DNA of 64,000 bases from Ischnura elegans (GCF_921293095.1 NC_060254.1:1984001-2048000); one strand, 5' to 3'; counted from the stretch's first letter, positions 22,935 to 35,211 are shown. Made by a program: numbers and translations. Notes: a model not told the origin generated them from the letters alone.

Positions 22935-23345
22935 TTTGGAACTGATGGAAATTAACAGCATATACGCTCCAATGACAACACTGTTAACGACTTTTTGTAT
23001 GACTCGCACTCCCCTCTTTTACACCTCCCACTCCTAAATTCCTGGGCTAACACGACATGACGAGACCTTTCCTCGCCCTCTCTCTCACCTGAACCATCCC
23101 CCCTCCACCTGCCATGCCCTCCCTAAGGGAGCCTCCTCCCCCTAACCTCTTTCTACCTCACGACCAAGTTCTTTCCCCCTCCCTCTTCTCTGTTGACCGA
23201 TCCGTTCAACCCCAATTACCTTCCTCCCTCCCCCTCCTAGCCTCGTATGAAAAGATGTAATGGACCTCTGTTGAGTTCACCTGATGATGACGTCTAACGT
23301 TGAAACCATGGTCGTGTAAATGTGTGAATAAATATATTCATGTGA
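22935..23345 (+). pseudogene. Penelope-like element, 3' half
   Basis: After the duplicated TTTGGAAC the frame resumes (ALE-LMEINS), continuing exactly the protein broken at 13748. A C/T-rich stretch (23015-23245) follows, then a CACCTGATGATGACGTCTAA...GAAACC segment before an AATAAATA signal. That resembles 3' ends I recall for Penelope elements. Confidence 0.75.
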
Positions 23346-23956
23346 AAGCACTGAGTTTCTTCTATTTCATTTTTCATAATGAATCGCTTTCACAGAGTTA
23401 CGCCTCGAGCCATCAATTTCACCGCAGAGGGCGCTCTGGTTGAGAGGTTGTGGTACATCACTCATGTAGTTCCCCTAAATGCAACACAGCAAATTTGTTT
23501 GGCGAGAATTGCAACAGACTATTACGGCTATTGGAGTTTTTCCCACATTGATTGTGCTTGAAAAGAAGCCAGAGGAACTAGCTTTGAAACTTGCTCATGA
23601 CCATAAGTCACAGGCTGTCTTCGTGGGTAACCATAAACAAAATAAAATTCAAGAGAGCTCACAGAGAAAAAAATAGTGCTGTTGTTTTCTGTAAAAATGG
23701 TGTGATTGCAGAGGAGTGAAAATTGAACAAATTGTCCAGGTAACTAGAATTTTTGTGCAGACGACATTTACAACATCAATGAAATGGGAGTGCATCACCA
23801 ATTAACATCAAATGGCTCCCTTTGTTACTTTTATGTAAGACTAATGGGCTTCAAAAAAGCAAGGGATCACATCACTGGTTTGTGTTGTTCATACGTATCA
23901 GGATATTACAAAAAAAACTTTCCTGGTTATTCGGAAAAGTGCTAAGCCTCATTGCT

Positions 23957-24930
23957 TTAGCCCTTTAAAGTCCATAAGGATTGCAAATACACTTTCAGGC
24001 TAATATTCATGCGTAGATTCCAAAAACATTTAAATAAAAGTGGTATCTTTAATAGTCTCTGAGATATTGTTTGGGAAAAATATGCCCCTATGGACAATCT
24101 TAAAATTCCATGCACATGGTAATGTATGGCATGTCCATAAATTAATAAAAATAATAATTAAACAAATATAACAGAAATTTTTTTAATTTTTTCAGAGCAA
24201 CCATCAGCGTCAATCATAATAAAATTTTAAAGTACATATATTGTTTCAACTACTATTATTGAGAAACATACTTTATTCATAAAAAAATAATAATAAACAA
24301 CTATGTATGCCAAAAAATGCAAGATCCAACATGTAATTCTTTTTGTGTGACTGAAGTTCGACGAAAGGTGATAACAATGCGTACTGCTGTGAAACACAAA
24401 TAAACCTGGTATATTCCACACATATTAGTTGTTCAGTTTTCAATTTCATTTTTTGCACGTCTTCATGATCAGCTATAGCTCCTCTCTTCACATTGGAATA
24501 GCTTCCGATAAGGAACCTTTCTAAGATTTACTTGTATTGGAGAGGCAAAGTGAACTTCTACTCACGATTCACGCATTCATATAGCTTTGTGCATAAATAG
24601 CATTATTTACAGCAATACCCAATGCATCAAAGAATATTCGCAAGTAAAAATTAGTGTGTTTTTGGGGATAAATTCAATGATGAGTTATCATGTGGTTCCA
24701 AGTTTTAGGGACTACTCTGATCCTGACATGCTAGTGCCGTAGATTGCCAATAATTGACAATATAACGTCTCATATGAGTTTTGAGATCATCAGGAAGGCT
24801 GAGCATTTTGAAAATAATAAAGAAATACTTGTAGTGCTTGAGTGTTGCAGAAGGGTTGTACTATGGAGGATAGTTGGGGTCAGTGGCGTCCAGTCAGTTT
24901 TGCATATGTAAATTTTCCCCAGTGGCAGTG
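23957..24930 (-). pseudogene. piggyBac-like transposase C-terminal relic
   Basis: A minus-strand translation around 24640-24560 gives YLRIFFDALGIAVNNAIYA, close to the piggyBac (DDE_Tnp_1_7) block with IFF...NA. Further down, SYSNVKRGA and a KT...C region (24273-24491) would fit the C-terminal cysteine-rich tail. The lower edge reads TTAGCCCTTTAAAGTCC near 23958, resembling a TTAA plus CCCTTT inverted end. Many stops are present and the identification is tentative. Confidence 0.45.
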
Positions 24931-25786
24931 TCTAGTAAATCTATCTAAACCAAGAGATAACACACGGCATGCAAAACATAAATGTAACAATTCTTGTACA
25001 ACATAAGAAAAACAGTTGAATATTCCATATTTGCTTTGAGCCAGTGGTTCAAGAACAGAAAATCCTCTAGAAAGCCACTTTGTCGTGAACTACTTTAAGT
25101 ATGTACATCAAAATGACCATAATCTAGAGGCTTATGAACAATTAAATCCAATCCAGTTTTTGCCAGATGGTGGCCATACTAAGGGTTCACCTCATGCATG
25201 CCATTCATTTGATTGGGTTCAAAGTGCTGCAGCAAGTACATATTGAAAAATACAGTACTAATGTCGGTCAGGTGCCTCATTTGCTTTGACTTCCATAACG
25301 TGTCGGCAGGTTCAATGTCACTCGAGTGGTTACGCTTTGGGATAGGTTGGGCAGGGTGTATGTATATGGAAAGTATCCATCATCACCACCATCCCCTCCC
25401 TCCCTACTTCAAAGGCCTATTTCCCTGAGAAATCATTGGCATATTTACTATTTTTTCTTTCATAAGGCCAAGCCACTTGTTGATTCAATTATCCAATGTC
25501 GACTTTTATGGCTGCAGAAGCGATTGAAGCACCCTTTCCTAAAAGAAATTAGTAGCACCGCTTCCACCATATATTAATTATTGATGTAGTGTTTCTTTCC
25601 ATATCTAGTACTGTTTATAATGTGAAATGATAAATCTTAAAATTAGTGGCCATGCATCTAAAACTGGCTACTCCATAAAAGCCTACAATCACCACCATTT
25701 CATGGTGAACATCTGTTCCTACCAAAATGATCTTGATTTCCTACATTCCCACACAAAGAAGTTTGGCTCAGGCAAGGCAGACTCAC

Positions 25787-26027
25787 CTCTCGTCCGTGTC
25801 CCACTCGACCAGTGGCTGGTTTTCCCTCTTCAACTGATGCAGGCTGCCGCTGTCCTTGTTGCCTGCCAGGCCAGATGACGGCCCATCCACGCTCCCTCCT
25901 GTGGCGCCCACCGCCATGGCACTCTTGCTAGGGATCGAGAGCCTTTGAATCGGGATAAGGCCTCTCCTTGACTCATGGTCCCGCAATCCTTTCACATGGA
26001 TTTTCTTTGCTTGCTCGATTCTTCGTT
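25787..26027 (-). CDS. FAM219: FAM219 coding exon 3
   Basis: Acceptor CTGTCAAG at 26028-26035, donor AG|GTGAGT at 25787/25786. The exon encodes RRIEQAKKIHVKG, a basic and serine-rich middle (RLSIPSKSAMAVG...) and ends ENQPLVEWDTDE. The middle aligns with the human VMARTRLVVPNKG and PLVALDTDSD blocks as I recall them. The polypyrimidine tract before the acceptor is weak, but phases on both sides agree. Confidence 0.85.
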
Positions 26028-26289
26028 CTTGACAGCCACATGCAATGAGTTGGGTGCAAAAAATTTAGCAAAACTGGATATGCATTGACATATTCATCAC
26101 TTCCGTTCATTTATAAAGGTGCAAAACCACTGAATGACAGACTATGAATGGTGTGGAATCAATCCATTATTCAGTCAATCAAAGGATAAGGCGACTCCCC
26201 ATAACCACTGAACCCAGAAAAATTAAATTTTCAGGACACAGTCCTGACATATGTGACACTCAATGATGGACAATACTGAACTACTTGCA

Positions 26290-26715
26290 TGCGCAAGTAT
26301 TGTTTCTTATACAATGACTATTTTATTAGTAGAAAAATTATCGTTACTAGGGCCTTTCTGATGAATAAACATACAGTGAATGAGTACAAATTTCAGAGAA
26401 AATTCAATCACCTTGACTGGTCAAAACGATTTGATTATTCTGTGGAATTTTCACACAATTTGTGCATTTCGGGTGACTCTGTGAAGTTATCATCGATGCT
26501 AGTCCCAGTACACTTAAATCCAACAATGAATGAATTCAATAAAACATTCTGTACTGCCCACTTCTTCAATAGCAAATTTTTTAATGCATTTCGACACATA
26601 GCATCATCATCATCACGTAGATTAATTACTAGCTTATCTAATTGACCTGAGGATGAGGCTATGCATCAAAACGCATATTAAATTTATGCCATTGAAAAAG
26701 TGAACATTACGGAAA
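26290..26715 (+). mobile_element. Possible 3' end fragment of a Penelope-like or LINE element
   Basis: A short plus-strand frame (26289-26645) is followed by GACCTGAGGATGAGGCTATG...AAAACGC, which resembles the 3' tail of the Penelope-like copy at 23280-23310. No diagnostic domain is seen. Confidence 0.3.
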
Positions 26716-26728
26716 GTTATACTTATTC

Positions 26729-27160
26729 TAGAGATGGGTCCATTCCTGTACCCGGTTCTTGGTTCTGCCAGTTCTTGGCCTGTGGAACCAGTTGAGAAGC
26801 GATTGCTTTAAGTTGGTACTTTGGATCCGGCTCCAAAAGGTTGCAAGGATTTGAATTTGGTGCTCAAAGCCAAAATGGTCTGCAGTGTATTGAAGGCCAA
26901 AAAGTGAAAAAAAAATTTAAAACGTACATATTACTTTCCGATTTCATGGCATCCACATTTTTTTCTTTTGAGAGTTGCTGACTAACACATGCATTTAAGG
27001 GTTCGTCAATTTGTTGCTCTCGCCAACATTGTAACATTTCTGTAGCCGTGGCCACTTTTAAACGGGCTAACTTTTTGCCTGCCCCATCCATGGCACAGTG
27101 CCATTCTTTCAACTTACCATTGGCACAGCCATTGGTCTCCATGCACGTCTTCAAAAAGTG
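26729..27160. mobile_element. hAT-like fragment related to family H3
   Basis: Starts TAGAGATGGGTCCATTCC, similar to the TAGGGATGAGTCGATTCC end of the H3 element at 49915. Its inner part 26938-27060 aligns with 52855-52975 (shared GAGAGTTGCT, AGGGTTCGTC, TTTGT.GCTCT.GCC.ACATT). The right end is not defined. Confidence 0.55.
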
Positions 27161-28327
27161 GAATCATGCCATTGACGGCGCAGCACCCATTTCAATCCAG
27201 CCTGGCAATGGGCGGTCTACAGCATGAAATACACTCTATGCTACAAGGAGACCGCTTTCAGACACAACGACTTTTCAACAGCCTCTGTTCACGTCAAATT
27301 CAGGTATCTTTCAGATGAGAGGACTCTCTGCAACACCGTGTGCCGTGCCGTCGACAGCAGCCGGCAGAAAATCGTTTTGTGTGAAAGTGATCTTACGATT
27401 GAATGTACATACACAGTGATTCTTAGACAAACAAGCAAGAGCGTTCCGAGAACTTGTTTGTAAGTTGAAAAACCTTTACAAGGCATTGAAAAGTGATCCT
27501 GCAGAATGCAACACTGCATTACAATTTTGCGTTAGTTCACAGCCGCCCAGTTTATCCATGGTGTCGCTGTACGCTGCTGCGTGTTGAGCAGTTTATTGTT
27601 GAGGTCATAAGAACTGTGGCAGTGAAGCATGCGAATAAGTTGTCAATTAAAGTAACAATTCAAGCTACATCACAGAGTATACAATATATTTTGAAGTGAC
27701 TCACAAGTTACAACAAATTAACGGATGATGTCGTCGGGAGTAGGGGGAGTTTCACTATTGATCCTGTGGCTGTGCAGTGTGTAAACTGTGCTCCGAGCAT
27801 ATCTTGTGTGGGCCTTCAAAATCAACATCGACCACTACTGTTTTCAGTGAATGCCTGCTCAGTACTGCAGGCAATATTTCTGCCAAAAAAAGAATAAATT
27901 AAGACCCATGATAGGGTAAAAATGTTGAATTTTTAAAATCAAAACCTGGAGTGCCTGACTTTTGTAATGTGACATACTGGTCGACCATGCATTCTTTAAC
28001 AGCATGTTATTTTAACTTTTTTGCTTAGCAAATAAAATTATGGAGACGAATGTGGCATTACGTACATAATTATGTATTATCTTAGAGATTCGTAACGTAA
28101 GCCCAGACAGAGGGAACTGCGATCGTCTGTCACTAACTGGATGAGGGAAAGACTCCACAAAACAAGAATAATTAGCAGTCAGAGAAACATTAGTGACAAA
28201 ATTACAAGTCATGTTCAAATAAAATGTATTCCAAAGTAGAAATGTTCAAAATCAAAAGTATTACAATTATCAACGATGATAACCAATGATCTCAAAACTA
28301 ACCTTAAGCAATAAGAAAAACTAAGTA

Positions 28328-28656
28328 CAGCGAAACCTCGGGTAGCGAACGCCTCTGATAACGAACAAAATTTCGGTGAGCGAACAGATGTGTAGCAGCC
28401 ATGCTTGTATTCGGTGCTGTGCGATATCCCAAATGGATACAAAGTCATACAATGTCTACAATAGTAAGTCTACAAGTAATACAATGCAATACAATATGTA
28501 CCTATAAAGCCTCTAACTTTCATATGACAGCGAGGCAATAGGAGCTAGGAACCAATTATTTCTATTTCCTTTACTTCTAATGGGAAAAATAGGAAACATT
28601 TCGGATAACGACTAGCTTTCTGCAACAGATTGTGGTCTTTATCCGAGGTTCTACTG
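28328..28656. mobile_element. Pogo/Tigger-like MITE (329 bp)
   Basis: Ends CAGCGAAACCTCGGGTA and, inverted, CAGTAGAACCTCGGATA, with TA on both sides (28326-28327, 28657-28658). The ends have the CAGT.GAACCTCG look of pogo/Tigger elements. No transposase. Confidence 0.85.
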
Positions 28657-29107
28657 TACAAAGCTGTGTTTGCCTGTCAGCACCATAAATGAGTTGAGAA
28701 TCACTCTCACAAGTCGACCGATTTCACCGCAGCGAAAGCCCATAAGCAAGAGAGCGGCCGGAACAGGGCAGAGTGGATTATTATATCGTATTATTCTGAC
28801 AAGGACTGTTTCTAGGCTTGGTGATGGAGAAGCTGCACTTGTTAAAATGTTAGGATTTGGGTAAGGTTAGGTAGTAACAATTTAACTACTTATTTGCAGA
28901 TTTCATCAAAATATTCCCCAAATCAGTGTTAATTTTGCTCTGAATTTATATGATAAGTGATAGAATGACAAATTTTTCTGCATAGTTTTATGCCAACAAT
29001 CCCATTATGAAGTCTTGGAAGCATATGAGTGCAAGGATTCCACAGGTATTTTGATGCCATTTATTAATCATGAAAATCATTTTTTTCTTGCATTTGTGTA
29101 TAAAGTA

Positions 29108-29781
29108 CAGTAAAACCTCTATGTAGTGAACCTCTTTACATCATACCACCCCTACCGTCCCGTCTGATTTACGTGTAAATTTATATGCAAACCTCTTTGT
29201 AGTGAACCTCTATATATCGTAAAACCTCCACTTATCATACCAAGGAGATACCCCCGAGATGGCCTAACTACCTCCGCAAATCGTACCGAGACAACAAGAG
29301 ACCATTAATGCAGCCGCGATTACGTACATGGAATGACATTTTCAGCAATAAATGTTTCACTCTTTTTTTTCTTATGTACCTTATTATGCTGTAATTTTCA
29401 CGTTAATCATTAGTTGTGGCCATTTTGTTCAATATGTCGAGCATACCCTAACAGTAAATAAGAAAAAGGTATCCAACTATACCAATCATTTTAAGTGACT
29501 GTTGAATTGAGAGAGATCAGATCATTTTATCTCGAATCATGGTAAAAATCATGCGATAGCGCTCGGTTTCTGTAATTATTAAATAATAAATATATGTTCC
29601 CTGATGCATGCATGTGGGTTTAACCACATAATATGATGTTTTTTAAAGACAGAAGTGCCTTTCATTTCCAAAGGATATGATAAAATGGTGCCTATCACTA
29701 AAACCTCTCTATAGTGAACCTCCATACATCAAATTGCCGAAATTTTGATCCCCTCCATTACGATGTAAAGAGGTTTTACTG
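29108..29781. mobile_element. Second pogo/Tigger-like MITE (674 bp)
   Basis: Ends CAGTAAAACCTCTATGTAG and, inverted, CAGTAAAACCTCTTTACAT, flanked by TA. Internal direct repeats of TAGTGAACCTC (29131, 29198, 29713) echo the ends, as in subterminal transposase-binding repeats. Confidence 0.85.
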
Positions 29782-30059
29782 TAGTAGGTAATCAAAAGCT
29801 AACAGCTTATGGTTGGGAAAAAAAATTTCAACCAAATGCTTGTCGTGATTTTTAAAAACATGGCTAATCATTAACCTATAAATGCCTAGCAGTACAATAT
29901 GGTACCAGCTGGTAGTACAATGCAAAACGTAATTTTTTTGCCATCATTTATTTGGGTTTTAGAGAGTTTTACATTGATTAGAATATTTTAAACTATGTTT
30001 TACCAAAAAGTTTGCTTTTTTTAAAGCTGTAAAATTTGGAATATTCAATTGAAAATAAA

Positions 30060-30180
30060 AATATTTAATAAAATTCTCAAAAATTCTATATAATTCTCAA
30101 ATTTTTAATTGTATTCCCAAATATTCAATTGAATTCACAAATTTTCAATTGAAAATCTCAATATTCAATAGAATTCACCC
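30060..30180. repeat. ATTCAATTGAATT-type low-complexity repeat
   Basis: A run of related 16- to 20-base units (AAATATTCAATTGAATTC and variants) within AT-rich intron DNA. Confidence 0.6.
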
Positions 30181-30643
30181 ACAAGGTCTCTGCTTGAATT
30201 CACGACATGATTATCTCAAACCACCAATGAAGTCTAATGAAGTGATCACGTAAATTAAAACTACTATCATGACTTTTATGTATGTTAAATCCTTACTTCT
30301 CCTATAAAAAGATAGTGTGCATAGTGATGGCACCTGCCTAGGGAAGATAGCTAACGACAACAATGCCGATACCTTTATCCCATCATCCATGTTTTCATGC
30401 ACATTGTTGACTGAATTGTGGTTAATTTTTTGCTGTTGAAGAAAACATTAATCAATATCAGTATTATTTAACCTGTGCTAAATCCCCAAAGTGTTGAGTT
30501 AGGTCATTCGTGTGTACCTTCAGTGATATAGTGAAAGCCTTTACGTGATTGTTGTGTTTTACAAGGGGAGACCACGTACCTCGCTCCGCCTTTTTCAATG
30601 CCGCATTTTTTATGGCCTTCGGAATGGTGAACACATCTCTGAA

Positions 30644-31220
30644 CTAGTAGTAGTCAAGTAAAACTTGGGCTTCAGGAACTAATAAGTCAATGTTGGGGGA
30701 TGAGATTAAAAAGCTGGTATCATCAGCATAAGTTAAATTACCAACATTACTGTTGTTCCCAATCCCTAACATGTCATTTATAAAAATTATAAATAATATT
30801 GGGCCAGCTACAGATCTCTGTGATACACTAGTTTTGATAGGTAAAGGATCATACATGTGTTTCTGTTTATCATGGGTTAAACAAACAATCTGGTATCTGT
30901 TGCTTAAGTAGGATAGAATCCAGTTTAAAGCCACATCCCTTATACCAAATGCATCGGATTTCTCAAGCAGCAGTTGATGGTAAACCATGTCAAAGGCTTT
31001 GGAGTAATCCAGGAACATTCCCAGAGTACATTTTTTCTCATCCATGGAGTTGATAATAAAGAGCATTGCATGGAAGAGGGCAAGAGAAGTAGATCGTGAA
31101 ACCCCACTGGCTATTAGATAACAGTTTATGATCCTCCAAAAATGGAATTAAATGATTTAAAAAGATTTGCTCAAATATTTTGGAAAACTGCGAAAAATAT
31201 ATTATGTGGTTTCTGAGCAA
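30644..31220 (-). pseudogene. Non-LTR retrotransposon reverse transcriptase relic
   Basis: Two minus-strand frames cover the RT core: the first with SKIFEQIFLNHLIPFLEDHKLL and the second with LDYSKAFDMVYHQLLLEKS, SVAGPILFIIFINDM and YADDTSFL. YADD is the catalytic motif and the order matches CR1/Jockey-like LINEs. The GVPQGS motif is mutated to SVSQRS and the frames are joined by a frameshift, so it is inactive. It lies in FAM219 intron 2, in the gene's orientation. Confidence 0.88.
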
Positions 31221-32378
31221 TGAATGTTTACCTTGCCCCCTGCACTCCGGAATTTGAATCCCACTACTGCCACTTCTGAGGAAACATCTCTAACTTTGAC
31301 CCCTCATATCTTGAAAACTATGAGAGTGAGAGAGGAAATATTTCACATGGGTCATTAAATAGGCGTTAGTAGCTTGTGACAAAAATGTCATTAAAATCAG
31401 AGTCTGTGAGTGTCATTTTGAAAATTTTCTGGGTGATTTGACATGGAATGATCCAAATATATCATTGCATAGTGATAAATTCCTTAATTCCTATGTACAG
31501 ATATTGAATTTTGCATTTTCCGTTTGAAAGTCAGAATAATTTATTTAAAAAACAAGTGGTAATGGATTATTGCACTTGCCTAAACTCATACTACTTTTGC
31601 TCCTAAATTGCAGTATATAGCTCCACCACAAGTTTCATACATAGTATAAATTACTTATTTAGCCACAAAACGGTATAGGGCGATTTAAAATGCAAAGAAT
31701 AGTCACACAATGTAATGATGATGACAAAATTGGAATTAACAGATTCGTCAATCTTGGAGGTAATTGAATTGAGGGAATCCAGAGCTAATTCTGAGAGATA
31801 AGGCACAAAAGGTTTGCAATACACATAGGATGCTGATATGGGTATCTTTCTTACCAGGGAAGCACCAACTTTTCGAAATGCAAATGGTTTATAAATATAC
31901 AGCTAATAGTACACTAAATAAATAAATAATACCACTTCTGGCACTCGTGAACAAACCAAAATCGTTCAAAAGATATTTTTTGTAGGAATATAACGTCCAT
32001 GAATGTGTATAAATGGTGAACACCCTTGCCGTAACAAGGTAAACAATTTGAATTTTTGATAAAATCTTCTCACACAATGTGAAGTCGCAATGGCAACTTC
32101 AAAATTAGAAAATTCAATGCTTATGCATACTCACCCAATTGGCTCCGAAGTCAAAATCGGTACCGCATGTAAATTTCATGAAGAATACCGAGAGAAATTA
32201 TGAAAATTGGAGTTTAAATGCGCCACATGGGCAAATATTGCAAAGGAAAACCACAAAAGACCAAAACATATTGTGATTCGTTGTATAAATTGATGATTCT
32301 GTCTTGCTACGCAATGTATTCTGATTTACAACTCCATTTACACATTATAGAAAACTAATGAATTAAAACCCATATTAC

Positions 32379-32460
32379 CTAGCTTTTTGTGCAATTCTTT
32401 CACGTTTTTCTTTTTCGGTGTACCAACTGTTGTACTGCAGGTAGAACTGTCACTGCTGGC
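32379..32460 (-). CDS. FAM219: FAM219 coding exon 2
   Basis: Acceptor ATTTTCAG precedes GCCAGC and donor CTAG|GTAATA follows. It encodes ASSDSSTCSTTVGTPKKKN and VKELHKKL, then one base of the next codon. Serine/threonine-rich, then basic. The 121-bp intron 1 separates it from exon 1. Confidence 0.8.
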
Positions 32461-32581
32461 CTGAAAATATGACGGGAATTTCTAGACATTACCACAATAT
32501 GTAACGGAACAGGGCAATCATTAACATTTGCTATATCACCATAATGCTATCAAATATCTCGATACGTATACATTTCTTTAC

Positions 32582-32650
32582 CGAAAACAACTTGTCGTCT
32601 TCCCGCAACTTCTGATGCTTCGGATCGCTATCAATACCACTATCTTCCAT
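32582..32650 (-). CDS. FAM219: FAM219 coding exon 1 (start)
   Basis: ATG at 32650-32648 opens MEDSGIDSDPKHQKLREDD and runs to KLFS before the donor TCG|GTAAAG. It is the only ATG that gives an acidic N-terminus joining in phase to exon 2. The N-terminus is poorly conserved in the family, so this exon rests on splice logic and position next to the promoter. Confidence 0.75.
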
Positions 32651-33096
32651 AACAAAAATTAGCTCACATAATTAATAACGGGATACTCGGTAAGGAAACT
32701 TGGTATCACTTCACATGTAGCAATACATTTTTTAAGCTTTCCATTCTCCTCTCTTAAGTAGCTGTCAACAACTTCCTACCGATGCTTCACAGGCTCACTC
32801 CGACACGTAGCAATTTTCTGCAATTCAATACTTCCCATAGTATAAAGCCGAATACAGCGATTTCAATTCATACTCCTTAAAAACATCTAAGAATAGTAAA
32901 ACGGGAACGGTCAACTTGCGTTTACTTCCACATAGTTCAGCGTTACACCCAAGTTTATTGACTTCTGCTTACAAATGCTCATAAAAACGTTACGCAATTG
33001 TTTTCGTTACCATAGTGAGCGGGACAATCAATTATTACCATATAGTCAGTGCACCTATTGAATTTCAGTAGAATGTGTGACTGAAAGTTTTATATC
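32651..33096. promoter_or_regulatory. Shared (bidirectional) promoter region of FAM219 and DNAI1
   Basis: 446 bp separate the two start codons, with no other gene between. It must hold both 5' UTRs and core promoters. It is not obviously CpG-rich. TAGTATAAAGCCG near 32838 is a weak TATA-like match on the plus strand. Confidence 0.7.
33006..33019 (+). promoter_or_regulatory. Candidate half X-box (RFX site) upstream of DNAI1
   Basis: GTTACCATAGTGAG has a perfect left half of the ciliary-gene X-box (GTTRCC-AT-GGYAAC) and a poor right half. It sits 77 bases before the DNAI1 ATG, where ciliary X-boxes usually lie. A second CGTTAC occurs about 15 bases upstream. Suggestive only. Confidence 0.35.
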
Positions 33097-33147
33097 ATGC
33101 CTGGGAAGCCTAAAAAACCGTCATCGGGAAACAGAGTCACTATAAAA
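33097..33147 (+). CDS. DNAI1: DNAI1 coding exon 1 (start)
   Basis: ATG opens a 17-residue basic segment (MPGKPKKPSSGNRVTIK) ending at the donor AAA|GTAAAT. Phase 0 joins exon 2 exactly. The human protein also starts with a basic, low-complexity N-terminus. Weakly conserved, so this exon rests on position and phase. Confidence 0.75.
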
Positions 33148-33659
33148 GTAAATAAAAATAGGTTATTTAGTGATACAATTAATCTTCAAGGCGGTGGCTA
33201 GGCTTTACAATCTTTAATGACCCTTATCCATTGGGCAAGGTAGCCTATGCACTGATTCTAAATGCACATTAAGTTTTGCATTAATTAACTGCATCACAAA
33301 ATTGGTTTTCTCCCATAAATGCCCCACACATGTCATCGTATGGAATTTGATTTGGAGAAATAATTCCCCCAATACACTTGAATATTGCTGTTTGTACTTG
33401 TAGTTTCAAGTATCAATATATCAGAATCCAGGGGGCACTGACTGCTTCAATACTGAAATTTAACGGTAAAAATTAACAACTGTAAATAGCCAATGTATTC
33501 TAAGGATAAAGGTATTTGCAGACTATGTGACACAAGGTGCTGAGAAAAATAGGGAAGTGTGTATTAACTTGTATTAATGTCTTTTCATAAAAATGCATGA
33601 GTTCATTGCAAAGTACTATTACATCAATAAAAATATGTAGGTTATAATATTCCATTCAG

Positions 33660-33806
33660 GCTACTGGGAGAGGAAAAAGTCCAAAAGCAGCTTCGAGTGC
33701 AATTTATCGTTCAGATGTCCTAGATGCCATAGCCGAGGATGGTGACACAGTTGGAAGGGGAAAAAATCTCCTCAAGCACCCAGATACAGTGGACCTAAAT
33801 GAAGAG
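33660..33806 (+). CDS. DNAI1: DNAI1 coding exon 2
   Basis: Acceptor TTCCATTCAG, donor GAG|GTGACA, 49 codons. It starts ATGRGKSPKAASSAIYRSD and ends LLKHPDTVDLNEE, leading straight into ELKEEITRVL of exon 3. The human counterpart reads PPDQLELTDAELKEE. Confidence 0.88.
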
Positions 33807-33925
33807 GTGACATAATTCTTGGAGATTTTAAAAATCCATAGAAAAAAATTGCAATCACTTTTAAGCCTCCACTTTGATAATTTCAAATTTAAAATAATGT
33901 ACTCCAACTTTTTTCCTACCTCTAG

Positions 33926-34139
33926 GAGTTAAAAGAGGAAATAACAAGAGTCTTAAATGTCACCAATACAACTATTCCTGACAATTTGGTGATATTTAGT
34001 CACAAAGAAAAAAAATTTGAAGCAGTACCCTCTCCTGGTAATCATTTGCAGTTGATGCATTATGAAGGCGATTACTATCACAAAAACTCAAGGGAGGGCA
34101 GGGCACAGTTAAAGCGAGATGGAGCTTTCTTAAAACCAG
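33926..34139 (+). CDS. DNAI1: DNAI1 coding exon 3
   Basis: Acceptor CTACCTCTAG, donor CCAG|GTGAGC, 71 codons plus one base. It encodes ELKEEITRVLNVTNTTIPDN, then LVIFSHKEKKFE and a SREGRAQLKRD block matching DEGRRQHYRD of human DNAI1. This is the N-terminal region preceding the acidic linker. Confidence 0.92.
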
Positions 34140-35211
34140 GTGAGCGAATACATATAGAAATAGGATTATTTAACCTTTTAGCTTAAAGGGAGCGTCAAAA
34201 TTTTGCTGCCACTGTGTGCGGGATATGAGCGGGGAAGATATTTTTCCGTCGACCCAAGGCGTGTGTCTAGCAGGTAGTGGACCCTCATAAATCGGGACTG
34301 CCCACCCACCCCCTGACGACAAACTATGATTATAATATGTCCTTGGTAATTACGCAGGGACGGAAAACCCACTACCGATAGTATAAGAAAGAGAGACCAA
34401 TGCGTTCAAATAAGTTTCCCCGGCTATTGGACAACAGCAAGATAAATAAATTCCAATGAAATACAAGGATTCATTGGAATTCTTTTCATCGTTAATGTAT
34501 CGCAGAGAGCAGGGAGCTCTCTCTCTCGGAGAAGGGATAATCCGGGTAACGCTCCCCATGGTGAGGGTGCCCAGTCCTTGAAAGACGGCTTTGTGCTCTC
34601 TGCCATTAGGTTTGGCCGAGTTCAAGCAACCACGGAAAGGGAGGCAATAAAATCAGGAAAGGCTGCCAGCAGTAAGAAAATCTGATCAAACGTTGAAAAA
34701 CGTTTTCCCCACACTCACCATGCAGGCCGTTCATAAACTTTCCCTCAGCCTAAGGATTAAGGGGTATGTAAACAGTTGAATTAAAAGCACTTACATTGGT
34801 TAATGAGTAAATGTAGTATAAAATCAATAGTAAATTTACTACCTCATAAATATGTATTGCCATCTAAAATGTGTAAGAATATTAGAGAATCCAGAGTAAA
34901 TAATGTATTGCTGTAAGTTTTAACCTTCTCATTGGTGCAATTCTATTAAGATTTAAAGAAAATGCACTGTATTAGTGCATTGCATGAGAGATGTTACTTT
35001 TCTCTGACCAGTTATAATTTTCATATCTATTACATACAAATGCTTTTCAAAAAATTTCTAGGAAAACATTAAATAAAAGAAAAATGAGTCTCTTCATCTC
35101 ACAGACAAATGAGTGTTGCGGGTTGCTCATTTTTTTATCATTATGAGGACAAAATGGCTATAATTTGTGCATATTTTCATACCCTATCACTCATCAAACC
35201 TTCCCGTGAAG

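Larger units (their letters stand above)
11159..32650 (-). other. FAM219: FAM219 gene (whole locus, four coding exons)
   Basis: Exons join as 32650-32582, 32460-32379, 26027-25787 and 11399-11159. Lengths 69+82+241+241 give 210 codons plus stop. Every junction has GT/AG ends and the phases agree (0, 1, 2). FAM219 proteins are small, conserved and without known enzymatic function. The match rests on three blocks: HKKL-E-RRIEQAKKIH near the start, ENQPLVEWDTDESEEE in the middle, and the signature end DEDDLNLVPPKLHYQTCTCC, close to the human FAM219A tail as I recall it. Human FAM219A is 185 residues, so the length fits. Introns are 121 bp, 6.35 kb and 14.39 kb. The two long ones are filled with transposons. 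Confidence 0.88.

Noticed and set aside
25370..25400. Histidine/proline-rich frame (HHHHP) as a possible gene
   Set aside because: It arises from a CATCACCAC simple repeat, with no splice context or family match.
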